Shown: piece after piece, positions 9,218 through 17,901 of the stretch
Layout of the letters: the number at the start of each line of letters is the position of its first letter
Position numbering within the stretch: the first letter of the stretch is position 1
Assembly (NCBI GenBank): GCA_046328115.1
Contig: JAXLXE010000001.1
Location: 2,976,001-3,040,000 of the forward strand
DNA from: JAXLXE01 sp046328115
GTDB taxonomy: Bacteria > Chloroflexota > UBA6077 > JACCZL01
Direction of reading: 5' to 3'
DNA: 64,000 nt
Position numbers and translations under genes: made by a program
Notes under the pieces: generated by a model
What the model saw: the letters and a program-made list of their open reading frames with translations, nothing else
Told to the model about the DNA's origin: nothing
Databases searched by the model: none

Positions 9218-9595
9218 GCTGGACGTCCCGCGGGTGCTTTCGGAACGACGCGCAACGGAAGGGAGGTAACACCGCGGTCACCGGATTGCGCTGAGCGGAC
9301 GTTGGCAAGGGCATCGGCGCTGCCGTTGTTGCCAGTAGACCCATCTTTACCAACGCGATGCTCGCAAACGAAACGCCGGTCGCCAAAGAGCCGGCCGCCA
9401 AACACAGGTAATCCTCCGGCTATCACGTTTCGTAGTACCCTACGGAAGAGTGGTCGCCCGGCTGAGGGCGGCGCACTCAATCGATACTCGCCACGCAAGG
9501 GCACGTCCGCAGCGTCCCCTCCCCAGTCCCAGCCGGGAGCGAGGGCGCGGCGCGCGACGAGGTTGGACACCCTCCGCGGAGACGAGAACGTCAAG
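9218..9595. other. 378-base intergenic stretch with no recognised gene
   Basis: Lies between the DinB-fold gene and the LuxR-type regulator. An in-frame extension of the regulator from 9302 looks non-coding (Ser/Arg/Pro-rich, no homology recognised). Purine-rich segments around 9370-9420 faintly resemble a structured leader but do not match any riboswitch I know. No convincing promoter or terminator. Confidence 0.5.
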
Positions 9596-10276
9596 ATGGC
9601 CTCCCCCGTAACGGTCGCAATCCTCGACGATGACGCCGTACTGACGGACGCGCTCAGTATGGCTTTGTCACGGCACTCGGACATTGAGGTAGTCGGAGTG
9701 GCAAACTCCGGCACCGCGGGCATCGACCTGGTGGTCAGAATACAGCCGGACGTTGTACTCATTGACTACCACCTGCCGGACAGGACAGGCGCCAGCGTAG
9801 CCGCGAACATTCGGGCCGTGCTACCCAAGACGGCCGTTGTCATGCTCACCATGGACAGCTCCGACGACACACTGCTGGACACGGTGGAGGCGGGCGCCTG
9901 CGGCTACATCATGAAGACGGCAGGCCTCGCAGAGGTCACCGAGGCGCTGCGTCGCGTAGCCAGCGGCGTTCCTCTCTTCTCTGACGCGGCTATGGCACGG
10001 CTCGTCTCCATGCTTCAGAGCAGACACCGCAAGCGCACCGAGCGGGGCACACTCCAAACGAGGCTCACCTCACGCGAGATGGATGTGCTCAGGTTGATGG
10101 CGGAGGGGCTAGACTCGCGGAAGATCGCCGAGCGGCTTGTGGTTGGCGTATCCACGGTAAGGTCTCACGCCCAGAGCGTGATGGAGAAGCTAGAGGTCCA
10201 CTCCCGTTTGGAAGCGGTCGCCAAAGCCGCGGACCTCGGTCTGATCGAGCGCGAGCGGCCTACTACTCCGCGGTAG
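9596..10276 (+). CDS. NarL/FixJ-type response regulator
   Basis: 226 residues from ATG 9596, preceded by a GGAGACGAG purine tract. Receiver domain (about 5-120): acidic cluster LDDDA, phosphoacceptor Asp in VVLIDYHLP, conserved Thr in VMLTMD, and Lys in YIMKTAG. LuxR-type HTH (about 155-215): LTSREMDVLRLMAEGLDSRKIAERL and STVRSHAQSVMEKLEVHSR. It is a phosphorylation-dependent transcription activator. Its stop codon overlaps the end of the convergent histidine kinase by 14 bases, and that kinase is the obvious partner. An upstream in-frame extension to 9302 is rejected. Confidence 0.92.
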   Translation: MASPVTVAILDDDAVLTDALSMALSRHSDIEVVGVANSGTAGIDLVVRIQPDVVLIDYHLPDRTGASVAANIRAVLPKTAVVMLTMDSSDDTLLDTVEAGACGYIMKTAGLAEVTEALRRVASGVPLFSDAAMARLVSMLQSRHRKRTERGTLQTRLTSREMDVLRLMAEGLDSRKIAERLVVGVSTVRSHAQSVMEKLEVHSRLEAVAKAADLGLIERERPTTPR

Positions 10277-11432
10277 GCAGCGTCACAAAGAACGCGGTCC
10301 CCGCGCCCTCGGTGCTCTCAAACCAGATCTGGCCGCCGTGCATCTCCACCAGAGACCGCGTGATGTGCAGACCCAGCCCAGAACCTACCGCGCCTGTCTG
10401 AAACGCCGTTCTGGCTCTGAAGAACCTCTCGAACAGCTTCCCCTGCTCATCCGCGGGGATGCCCACGCCAGTGTCGCGGACGGTTAGCAGTACCTGTGTT
10501 GGGTCCGCGGCCGGACTCGCGCTGACGTGAATACGGCCGCGCTCCGGCGTGTACTTGGACGCGTTGGACAGCAGATTGCTCAGGATTTGGATCGTCCGAG
10601 TACGGTCGCACAGCAAGGCGGGAAGATCATCTGGCAAATCCACGTCTACCGTCTGGCTCCGGCCGTCGATCTGCGTGCGCAACTCAGAGACTACCTGCCC
10701 CACGATCTCCCGAGCACTTGCTGGCCGGAGGATAAGACTCAGCCGACCGGATTCCAGTCGCGTCTCGTCCAGGAGATTGTTGCTGATGGACAGCATCCGC
10801 TCGGCGCTCGTCGCCACGAGGGTGAGCACGTCGCGTTGCTGCTCGGTCAGCTCCCCGTCCGGATCCGTCAGGAGCAGATCCACGTAGCCCAGCACGGACG
10901 TCAGCGGAGTCCGGATCTCGTGGGTGGCAACCGCCACCAGCATGGCTTTCATCTCGTCCACGCGGCGCAGCTCCAGATTCGCCGCCTGCAAGTCGGCGTT
11001 GGCCGCCTCCAGCTTCGCCCCCAGCAGGCGCAGCTCGTTACGTGACTGGGTCGCCCGCTGGCGCGAGCCCGTGGCACTTGAGACATCCTGCACCACACAC
11101 ACCAACGAGGTGGTCGCGGCCGCTTCGGTCCGATGCGGAAACAGCGTGATGTTCAAGAACGCCGCTTCCGATTCAGTATCAGGGGAACCACGGTTGACGG
11201 CCTCCAGGGTGAACGTATCCAGCTCACCGACGACCAGCGCCAGCACGGACTCCTCGTTGCCGACCAGCTCAGGGATGCACTCACGCAAGTCAGCGCCCCG
11301 GAGCGTGCCCGGCCGGGGTGAGAGTAGGCTCACCCGCCCGCCCACCCGCGTGATGGTCAGGTCAACGTCCGTGATGGCGTAGCCCACTCTGAGAGCATCG
11401 AAGAGGATGCCTGTGGGGCTGGGACCGGTCAC
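10263..11432 (-). CDS. soluble PAS-like sensor histidine kinase
   Basis: 389 residues with no membrane segment. Residues 1-130 look like a PAS-type sensor; 130-165 form a coiled coil rich in Ala/Leu/Glu. The HisKA H-box is VATHEIRTPLTS (phosphoacceptor His), the N-box LSNLLSNASKYTPERG, G1 RDTGVGIP, F-box LFERFFRA and G2 GSGLGLHI, so all catalytic elements are intact. It is last in a minus-strand operon; its GTG start overlaps the GTPase stop (GTGA), implying coupling. Being cytosolic and coupled to a GTPase, its input is probably internal. It converges on and overlaps the LuxR-type regulator, its likely phosphoacceptor. Confidence 0.92.
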   Translation of the reverse strand: MTGPSPTGILFDALRVGYAITDVDLTITRVGGRVSLLSPRPGTLRGADLRECIPELVGNEESVLALVVGELDTFTLEAVNRGSPDTESEAAFLNITLFPHRTEAAATTSLVCVVQDVSSATGSRQRATQSRNELRLLGAKLEAANADLQAANLELRRVDEMKAMLVAVATHEIRTPLTSVLGYVDLLLTDPDGELTEQQRDVLTLVATSAERMLSISNNLLDETRLESGRLSLILRPASAREIVGQVVSELRTQIDGRSQTVDVDLPDDLPALLCDRTRTIQILSNLLSNASKYTPERGRIHVSASPAADPTQVLLTVRDTGVGIPADEQGKLFERFFRARTAFQTGAVGSGLGLHITRSLVEMHGGQIWFESTEGAGTAFFVTLPTAE

Positions 11433-11965
11433 CGCATGATCCGCTCAGCCAGGGCCCTGAAGGCGGCCTCAACGTTGTTCCCGGTAAGGGCACTGGTCAA
11501 CAAACAGGGAGCGTCCAGGCGCCGCGCGATCGCCTCGAGCTGCGAATCCGACACTCGCCGCTCCGCTGCGAGGTCCGCCTTATTGGCCGCCAGTACCACG
11601 CGCGCCTCCGGGCTTACCGCGCGCAGGTCGCTTGCGTACGCCTCCAGTCGATCCACCGACTCCTCACGGGTCAGATCACACACGATCAGCGCGCCCGCCG
11701 CGCCGCGCAGGTAGCTGGCCTGGACCCGCTGGTGCTCGTCGCCCCCGCCAAGGTCCCAGAGCATCAGCGCAATCTCGATGGGGGCGTCGCGGTCCGCCAA
11801 CGTGATGACTTTGCGCCCCACCCGCACGCCGATCGTGCTGAGGTAGCGCTCCTCAAACGTGTTGTAGACGAACCGGGAAACCAGACTGGTCTTCCCCACC
11901 GCGAAGTCGCCGAGCAGACACACCTTCTTGCTCACGAGCCTCGGATCGGCCAGGCGCGCGGTCAC
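11429..11965 (-). CDS. Rab/Ras-like small GTPase
   Basis: 178 residues, a stand-alone Ras-fold GTPase. G1 is LGDFAVGKTSLVSRF, G2 probably the Thr in YLSTIG, G3 WDLGGGD, G4 NKAD and G5 TSALTG. STIGV at the effector loop and the WDxGG G3 resemble eukaryotic Rab proteins and their bacterial relatives. In G3 a Gly occupies the position of the catalytic Gln of Rab/Ras (WDLGGGD against WDTAGQE), so intrinsic hydrolysis may be slow and dependent on a partner. No lipidation Cys at the C-terminus. It overlaps the upstream membrane-protein gene by four bases (ATGA) and the downstream kinase by four, so all three are probably made in fixed ratio. Confidence 0.92.
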   Translation of the reverse strand: MTARLADPRLVSKKVCLLGDFAVGKTSLVSRFVYNTFEERYLSTIGVRVGRKVITLADRDAPIEIALMLWDLGGGDEHQRVQASYLRGAAGALIVCDLTREESVDRLEAYASDLRAVSPEARVVLAANKADLAAERRVSDSQLEAIARRLDAPCLLTSALTGNNVEAAFRALAERIMR

Positions 11966-13002
11966 AGATCCACCCCGTCACTGGACCGACGCGCCCACCA
12001 CCCGAGCACACACGACACGACTGCACCCATGAAACAGGCCCCCGCATACAGCCAGGATTCGTCCGCAGCGTAGCGCAATCCCGCCAGTGTGTAAAACGTT
12101 CCGAGCAGGCCAACTACCCACGGGAATCCGCGACGCGCTGGCGCGGGTGCTGGCTCAGCAGCGTCAGCCGTCGGCAGAATCGCCGCGAAAGCGCGATCCG
12201 CGTCCAAGAAGTGAGACGCATCACCGTCATATTCCACCAGATCGCCCCAATGGGCGGCCTGGGCTGCCAGCAGCCGCTCACGCAGCCCGGCGCGGAAGCC
12301 CATCGGCTCCACGCCCACCACAACCACCGCCGCATAGGTAAGCTGGGCCGCCTCGATAATGATGCGGCGATCGCCAAACTGGATCTCGTCCAGCCCGCCC
12401 CCGTCAGACGCCCCCAGCGTCTGCGCCGCGAAGTCGCGGATCGCGGTTAGCATCCCGCTCACAAGGTCTGAGTCGGCGGCCGTCTCACCCCGCCCTGACG
12501 CGTGCCACAGCAGCAGCCCCGTCTCCCGGTGGATTAGGAACACCTCCGTCACTCGAAACGGCATGGAGTCCCTGATCAGTAGCTCCGCGTCCGTGATACC
12601 GTGGGCCCGCGCGTCAATTCTGCGCATCACAGAGCGGGGGGTGAACGCCTCGCGCATCCTGGCGTCCACCGTTCGGGCGAGATCGCGCATGGCCTCGCTC
12701 ACCGCGCGGATGATGAGTTGACCGATGATGGGATACAGCGCCTCAATGATCTCGGCGCGTGAATCACGCATCTGCTTCCGCAGCGCCTCACCCATGACCG
12801 GCGCAATCAGCGCGATCAGCGCGTCCTTGTCATCAACTTGATGCTTCAGGTGCTGAAGCTGTGCCGCCAGTACATCAACCCGGGCGCGGTCCTCGCTGAG
12901 AATCAGCTCGCGCAGCGCGGCGAGCGCCTCCTCCTGGGTCAGGTTGGCCAACTCAGGGGGCGACACCCCATCGGCGCGCGTCTCGGCTTCCGCCACGGCC
13001 AC
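11962..13002 (-). CDS. membrane-anchored GTPase-partner protein with putative longin/roadblock-like domain
   Basis: 346 residues from GTG 13002, with AGGAGG twelve bases upstream; an in-frame GTG at 13053 is an alternative. Domains: a helical/coiled N-terminal half (to about 130), a globular middle (about 145-270) with PFRVTEVFLIHRETGLLL, SGMLTAIRDFA and LDEIQFGDRRIII, a Pro/Ala linker, and two C-terminal membrane helices (about 292-312 and 320-340) ending WWARRSS. I recall very similar middle segments in proteins encoded next to Rab-like GTPases in cyanobacteria; in fold they suggest a longin/roadblock-type GTPase partner. Gene overlap with the GTPase supports a direct complex at the membrane. 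The fold assignment is from memory, not checked. Confidence 0.75.
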   Translation of the reverse strand: MAVAEAETRADGVSPPELANLTQEEALAALRELILSEDRARVDVLAAQLQHLKHQVDDKDALIALIAPVMGEALRKQMRDSRAEIIEALYPIIGQLIIRAVSEAMRDLARTVDARMREAFTPRSVMRRIDARAHGITDAELLIRDSMPFRVTEVFLIHRETGLLLWHASGRGETAADSDLVSGMLTAIRDFAAQTLGASDGGGLDEIQFGDRRIIIEAAQLTYAAVVVVGVEPMGFRAGLRERLLAAQAAHWGDLVEYDGDASHFLDADRAFAAILPTADAAEPAPAPARRGFPWVVGLLGTFYTLAGLRYAADESWLYAGACFMGAVVSCVLGWWARRSSDGVDL

Positions 13003-13071
13003 GGTCCAGCAGTACCTCCTGTTTGGGCCACGCCTGACCCGTTCGGCAGGCACCGCCCAACAGGACGCCGA

Positions 13072-13473
13072 CTACGGCGCCGCCTTGTCTACCGCGACCA
13101 ACGCTCCCGAAAGCGTCCCGCCGTCCTTCAGCAACGTTCCCAGCTCGATCAGTAGCTCACCCAGCGCAAGTCGGTCAACTTTGTCATTCGCCAGCTTCGC
13201 GGCGCTCTCGCGGAGCTCACTGCGGATGTCGTCCTGATTCTCTCGCAGCTCACGACGCACCGCCTGGAGTTTCTTGCCCTGCTCCGCGTCCAGCTCTGCA
13301 AGCTGCTCCGTCAGGCGGTCGATTCCCTGTTGCAGACGCTGAATGTCATGCTGAACGGCCTTGAATCGCGTCTCGTTTTCACGCGTCTGAGGCCCAAGGA
13401 TGATGTCCCGAACCCGCGTGATCTCCGGTGCCGCCTTGCCCTGCGCCACGGCCTGGGACGCCTGCTCTGCCAT
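13072..13473 (-). CDS. coiled-coil protein of the GTPase operon
   Basis: 133 residues, highly charged. After a short N-terminus with RVRDIILGPQ, residues 35-110 form a long heptad-type coiled coil (IQRLQQGIDRLTEQLAELDA and onward), ending in a hydrophobic helix (about 108-128, LALGELLIELGTLLKDGG). The RDIxxGxQ pattern also occurs, to my recollection, in short coiled-coil proteins at the head of comparable GTPase operons. GAGGA lies eight bases before the ATG. First gene of the four-gene minus-strand operon, 69 bases before the next. A scaffold or adaptor role is inferred only. Confidence 0.7.
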   Translation of the reverse strand: MAEQASQAVAQGKAAPEITRVRDIILGPQTRENETRFKAVQHDIQRLQQGIDRLTEQLAELDAEQGKKLQAVRRELRENQDDIRSELRESAAKLANDKVDRLALGELLIELGTLLKDGGTLSGALVAVDKAAP

Positions 13474-13711
13474 GTCTCTGGTCCTCGTCTTCGTGTCCCG
13501 AGATGTCGGCCATTATGCGCCGCGTCTCTTGGTGTCGCAAATTATGGCGCGCGGAGTTCGCGAACCTGTGCCGGGTTGCCAACTAGACCCGGTCGGGCGG
13601 ACCAGCCCGTGTGGTTGATTTACACCGCCGTTCATCGCGGCTACTATGTGCAACGGGGAACACAGTCCCCAACCGCGGGCCGGGACACCGCCGCGCTCGG
13701 GAGTGCGCCCG

Positions 13712-14062
13712 ATGGATCAGAAGACCACGCTGCTCGTTCGGGGAGTGCTGGAGCAGCACTACGATACGATCGTGTCCCGCATTCGGTCGGTGGATTCCGC
13801 GCTCCGTCTACTCGCTGACGGCGCCCTTGACCCAGCGGTGCGCGAGAACGCCCTGGTGGAGGCACACCGGCTGGCAGGGACACTCGCCATCTTCGAAATT
13901 GGTGACGCGGAGGCGCTGTTCACGAGCAGCGAACAGGTCTTGCAAGAAGTCCCACAAGACGAGGCGGGCGCGCGTGTCCCAGCGCTACGTGGGCAGATCC
14001 AGACGTTCCTCCGCCAGCTCTCGGAAGCCGCGGGGCAGTCCCGAGACGGCGAGCGCACATGA
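13712..14062 (+). CDS. HPt-domain phosphotransfer protein
   Basis: 116 residues from ATG 13712, with GGGAG eight bases upstream; an in-frame ATG at 13646 lacks one. All-helical, with the histidine phosphotransfer motif ALVEAHRLAGTLAIFEI (about residues 49-65): His is the phosphoacceptor, and the Lys usual two residues after it is Ala here. No output or kinase domain. The stop overlaps the next gene's start (ATGA). It is divergent from the GTPase operon, which suggests a phosphorelay linking that operon's kinase to the following receiver. Confidence 0.75.
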   Translation: MDQKTTLLVRGVLEQHYDTIVSRIRSVDSALRLLADGALDPAVRENALVEAHRLAGTLAIFEIGDAEALFTSSEQVLQEVPQDEAGARVPALRGQIQTFLRQLSEAAGQSRDGERT

Positions 14063-14493
14063 GGCCGCGGCCCACCCTCCCGGCGCGCTCCAGGGGCGAC
14101 ATGCCGCGCATACTCGTCGCGGATGACGACGTGGTGGTCCAGTCCCTGATTGACACGATTCTCGTCGCAGAGGGCTTCCGGGTGGTGCCCGCGGCCTTTG
14201 GGCGCGACGCACTTCGCCTGGCCCAAACCAGCCCGCTCGCGCTGGTGATCGTGGATCAGCGCCTGCCGGACGTAGACGGGTTGGACCTCGCGCGTCGCAT
14301 TCGAGCGCTCGTGAGCCACCCCATCCTGATGCTCTCAGCGCAGATGGATGAGTCGCTCATGCGGCTCGCCCATGAGGCGGGCGTCACGGCCTGCCTGGGC
14401 AAGCCATTCAGGCCGGCCCAGCTTCGCCAACAGGTCATCGCGCTCATTGGCGGCGCGGCCGCTCCCGCGGGGAGCTCGGACGCTACGCCCTAG
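14059..14493 (+). CDS. single-domain response regulator (receiver only)
   Basis: 144 residues from the ATG overlapping the HPt stop; ATG 14101 is an alternative giving a cleaner N-terminus (MPRILVADDD). Receiver features: acidic VADDDV, phosphoacceptor Asp in VIVDQRLPD, Ser in LMLSAQ in place of the usual Thr, and LGKPFRP with the conserved Lys. No DNA-binding or enzymatic output follows, as in CheY-like or Spo0F-like relays. Translational coupling with the HPt protein implies phosphotransfer between them. Its 3' end overlaps the convergent nfo gene by 11 bases. Confidence 0.9.
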   Translation: MRPRPTLPARSRGDMPRILVADDDVVVQSLIDTILVAEGFRVVPAAFGRDALRLAQTSPLALVIVDQRLPDVDGLDLARRIRALVSHPILMLSAQMDESLMRLAHEAGVTACLGKPFRPAQLRQQVIALIGGAAAPAGSSDATP

Positions 14494-15385
14494 TCTGACG
14501 GTTCCGCGGGGGCTCCCGGCCCGCTGCGCGGTACAGCCGCTCCATATTCCCGAGATCCGGGCCACCACCCTGGAGGCCGGGCACTTCTAGCAACACCGGG
14601 AGTCCGGTGAGCGCCGGGTGGGCGAGCACGTGACCCAGCGCCCCCATGCCGATCTCCCCGTCACCCAGGTTCTCGTGTCGGTCGCGGTTAGACCCAAACG
14701 GCGCCTTGGAGTCATTCAGGTGCACCGCCCCAAGGCGTTCGATCCCCACGTGCGCGTCAAGTGCCTCGAAGACCGCGGCTACCGCGTCAGCGCCCCGCAG
14801 ATCGTAACCTGCCGTGAAGATGTGGGCAGTGTCCACGCACACGCCCAGGTTCGGCGGGGCACCCACCGCCTTGATGATCGCCCCCAGCTCCTCAAAGGTC
14901 CCTCCCAGCGTGGCGCCCGCGCCGGCGCTCGTCTCCAGCAGCAGGCTCGCACCGCCGTCGTACGCCGCTAGCACAGACTCAAACGATGCACACGCGCGCG
15001 CCAACACCTCACCCCGGTCGCTCGTCTTGGCGCTTCCAAGATGGGTCACCACCACCGAGGCGCCTAGCCTGTCCGCTGCCTCCAACGTAGCCACCAGCGA
15101 CGCCACCGTCTTCTCACGCATCTGGGCATCCTCGCTGCCGGGGCTCACGAGGTAGATGGCGTGAATCGCCACGGGGCCCAGGCCGTACGTGGCGCATCCC
15201 TCGCGAAAGGCGGCCTCCACCGCGGGCTTGGTCGATGGCAGGCGCCACATTTGCGGCGACGAGGCAAAGATCTGCACCGACTCGCAGCCAATCTCATATG
15301 CGTAGGCGGGCACCGCTTCCAAACCGCCCTTTCCGCCAACGTGGGCCCCAAGGCGGGGACCACCTTCCCCACGCGAGATCGTCAT
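14483..15385 (-). CDS. nfo: deoxyribonuclease IV (AP endonuclease, Nfo family)
   Basis: 300 residues from ATG 15385, with GTGAGGGG directly upstream; an in-frame upstream start is less likely. TIM-barrel endonuclease IV signatures: LGAHVGGKGG near the N-terminus, AIHAIYLVSPGS, VVVTHLGS, LLLETSAGAG (Glu metal ligand), VCVDTAHIFTAGYD, AVHLNDSKAPFGSNRDRHENLGDGEIG and LLEVPG. The His, Asp and Glu ligands of the three-zinc site are all present. It cuts the backbone at abasic sites and complements the Lhr-Nei pair in the same window. Last gene of the fakA-fakB-recG-nfo operon, 40 bases after recG. Confidence 0.93.
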   Translation of the reverse strand: MTISRGEGGPRLGAHVGGKGGLEAVPAYAYEIGCESVQIFASSPQMWRLPSTKPAVEAAFREGCATYGLGPVAIHAIYLVSPGSEDAQMREKTVASLVATLEAADRLGASVVVTHLGSAKTSDRGEVLARACASFESVLAAYDGGASLLLETSAGAGATLGGTFEELGAIIKAVGAPPNLGVCVDTAHIFTAGYDLRGADAVAAVFEALDAHVGIERLGAVHLNDSKAPFGSNRDRHENLGDGEIGMGALGHVLAHPALTGLPVLLEVPGLQGGGPDLGNMERLYRAAGREPPRNRQTRA

Positions 15386-15425
15386 CCCCTCACCCCCCCA
15401 ATCACTCGCACATCCCGTCTGGACG

Positions 15426-17867
15426 TCAGTTCGGCTCACCAGATTGCTCCCGGAACGCCGCTACGCGGGCTGCAAGCCCAGCATGGCGATGCAGCTCCAG
15501 CGAGGGATCCGCCAGGAGGATACTCTGCGCCGCCTGTCGCGCACGCTCCACCAGGGGCGCGTCATCCAGCGTGGCGATCCGCAGCTCAGGCAATCCACTC
15601 TGACGCACACCAAAATAGTCACCCGGACCCCTCTGACGCAGATCGTAGTCCGCCAGCTCCAGGCCGGAGCTGGAGTGTTCCACCACCTGCAGCCGCTGCG
15701 TCGCAGTCTCGCTCTCCTCGTCACTCAGCAGCAGACACACCGCCGGTGCGCTCCCGCGCCCCACGCGGCCGCGAAACTGATGGAGCTGGGCCAGGCCAAA
15801 TCGCTCAGCGCCCTCGATCAACATAACTGTGGCGTTCGGAATATCCACACCCACCTCCACAACCGCCGTAGATACCAGAACGTCGAACTCTCGATCGCGG
15901 AACGCGCGCATCACCGAGTCCTTCTGCGCCGGCTTCATCCGCCCGTGCAGCAGCCCAAGCCGGAGGTCGGCCAGGTCCGACTCCTGGAGCCGCGCGAACT
16001 CCTGCGTGGCGGCGCGAGCTTCGAGGTTGGGCGAGTCGTCCACCAGCGGGCAGATGACGAACGCCTGGTGCCCCTTCGCCACCTCGTCGCGGATCTTGCG
16101 GTACGCGTGCGGACGCTCCGCGGTCGAGAGCAAGAGTGTCCGGACCTGCTGCCGGCCAGGCGGCATCTCGTCGATCACCGAGAGGTCGAGATCCCCGTAC
16201 AGGCTCAATGCAAGCGTCCGCGGGATTGGCGTCGCGGTCATCACCAGCACGTGCGGATGGCCCCCCTTCTCCCTGAGCGCCACGCGCTGGCGCACACCAA
16301 AGCGGTGCTGCTCATCCACCACCGCCAATCCGAGCCGGGCGAACTCCACGTCCTGCTGGATCACCGCCTGCGTGCCCACCAGGACGTCGATCTCCCCCTG
16401 CGCCGCCGCTTCGTACACCTCTCGTCGGCGCTTCCCCTTCACGCTACCCGTCAGCAGCGCCACCCGCGGGACCGGCAGTCCCAGCGATTCCAGCGGACCG
16501 CGCGCCCGCTCGTAGAAGCCGTTGAGCGAGGAGAAATGCTGCTCCGCCAGGATCTCCGTGGGCGCCATCAACGAACCCTGCGCACCCGCCGCCACCGCCA
16601 CGAACAGCGCCGTAGCGGCAACGGCCGTTTTGCCGGAGCCCACCTCGCCCTGGAGCAGGCGGATCATGGGACGGGTCTTCGCGATGTCCGCGTAGATCTC
16701 GTCCAGGACGCGTTGCTGGCCGCCCGTGAGCCGATACGGCTGGCTGTCCAGCAACGCCGCCACGGCCGGCTCGGTCGCCGCCAGCGGCAGGGCCGCCGCT
16801 CCCTGCCAATCGTGCTTTCGCTTGACCACCACAAGCTGGATCGTCAGCAGCTCATCAAATGCCAGCCGCTGGCGCGCGATCGCCAGGTCCGCCTCCGAGT
16901 CAGGGAAGTGAAGCTGGCGGACGGCCTCCTCGAGCGGCCAGAGATTGTGCTCCCTCCGGATCTCCTCCGGCAGCGGGTCCGCGATCCGCCCGGCAAACGC
17001 GTCCACCGCCCACTTGATCCGCTCGCGCAGCCATCGCTCCGACAGCCCGGCCGTCAGCGGGTAGACAGGCACCATCCGACGTGTGTGCACCGGCTCGCCG
17101 TCCGCCCGCTCCCACTCCGGATTCTCAAAGCTGAGCGCGCGGGCGCCCGGGGTGATCACGCCACTCACCGCCACGCGCTGCCCAACCTTCACCGGACTAA
17201 AGCGGGCGTGCCGGAACCAGGTAGCAACCACCCGACCGGTTCGATCGGCAATCGTGGCCACAATGCGGTGGAGCCCACCGCGCGCGGCGGGCGTGATCTC
17301 CACGTCCTGCACGATACCCTCGTAGCTGCCCACCTGCTGGAGGAAGAGATCGCTCGCGGTAGAAGTGGGCGGGTACCGCTCATGACGGTTTGGGTAGTGC
17401 CAGAGCAGGTCACCCAGCGTTGTGATACCTAGCCTGCTTAGGAGCTGTGCCTCACGCTGCCGAATGAACTTCACCACCGAGATGGGTGTGGACGGTGCGA
17501 GCGTGGTGGCGGACGGCGGATTTCGGGGCGGCGTCGAGCGTTTCACCTCCCGTGGTGCCGGGGCCAACGCGGGCCGACTTCCCGCGCGCTCAGCCGCCCG
17601 GGGCGCGGCTGCACCGTCCCCTCCCAGTGCCGCCAGAGCCTGCTCCAGCGCGCGACCACGCTCGGGTGGAGCCAGGGTAGCGTATCGCTCCAGCAGATCC
17701 CCTACGCGTTGCGCAACGGCCATGGCACTGCCATCCCGGGAGGTCGCCACGCGCCCGCGCCACTTCTCCACGAACCCGCTGAGTCCGCCCACCACCACCC
17801 GATCGCGGAGCCCGTCCCGCTGCTCCGCCAGGAGGATCCTGCGCGCCGACTCAATCTCCGCGCTCAC
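15426..17867 (-). CDS. recG: ATP-dependent DNA helicase RecG
   Basis: 813 residues. The N-terminal ~130 residues are a helical, Ala/Arg-rich extension of the kind seen in longer RecG proteins. The OB-fold wedge domain follows (about 150-270). Helicase motifs: Q-like LTGGQQRVLDEI, Walker A EVGSGKTAV, MAPTEILAEQH, GTQAVIQ, VVDEQHRFGVRQR, TATPIPRTLALSLYGD, VVEVGVDIPNA and QFRGRVGRG. RecG remodels stalled forks and Holliday junctions. GTG start with a weak AGGTC upstream. Located between fakB and nfo, a gene order common in Firmicutes and Chloroflexota. Confidence 0.96.
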   Translation of the reverse strand: MSAEIESARRILLAEQRDGLRDRVVVGGLSGFVEKWRGRVATSRDGSAMAVAQRVGDLLERYATLAPPERGRALEQALAALGGDGAAAPRAAERAGSRPALAPAPREVKRSTPPRNPPSATTLAPSTPISVVKFIRQREAQLLSRLGITTLGDLLWHYPNRHERYPPTSTASDLFLQQVGSYEGIVQDVEITPAARGGLHRIVATIADRTGRVVATWFRHARFSPVKVGQRVAVSGVITPGARALSFENPEWERADGEPVHTRRMVPVYPLTAGLSERWLRERIKWAVDAFAGRIADPLPEEIRREHNLWPLEEAVRQLHFPDSEADLAIARQRLAFDELLTIQLVVVKRKHDWQGAAALPLAATEPAVAALLDSQPYRLTGGQQRVLDEIYADIAKTRPMIRLLQGEVGSGKTAVAATALFVAVAAGAQGSLMAPTEILAEQHFSSLNGFYERARGPLESLGLPVPRVALLTGSVKGKRRREVYEAAAQGEIDVLVGTQAVIQQDVEFARLGLAVVDEQHRFGVRQRVALREKGGHPHVLVMTATPIPRTLALSLYGDLDLSVIDEMPPGRQQVRTLLLSTAERPHAYRKIRDEVAKGHQAFVICPLVDDSPNLEARAATQEFARLQESDLADLRLGLLHGRMKPAQKDSVMRAFRDREFDVLVSTAVVEVGVDIPNATVMLIEGAERFGLAQLHQFRGRVGRGSAPAVCLLLSDEESETATQRLQVVEHSSSGLELADYDLRQRGPGDYFGVRQSGLPELRIATLDDAPLVERARQAAQSILLADPSLELHRHAGLAARVAAFREQSGEPN

Positions 17868-17901
17868 GTCAAAGCGACCTGAACCTCGTGCCGGCCCGAG
17901 G

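Noticed and set aside
9218..9595. Possible structured leader or riboswitch with GCAAAC and GCCAAAG segments
   Set aside because: The segments recall c-di-GMP class I aptamers but are out of order and lack the conserved tetraloop and receptor; no known class fits.
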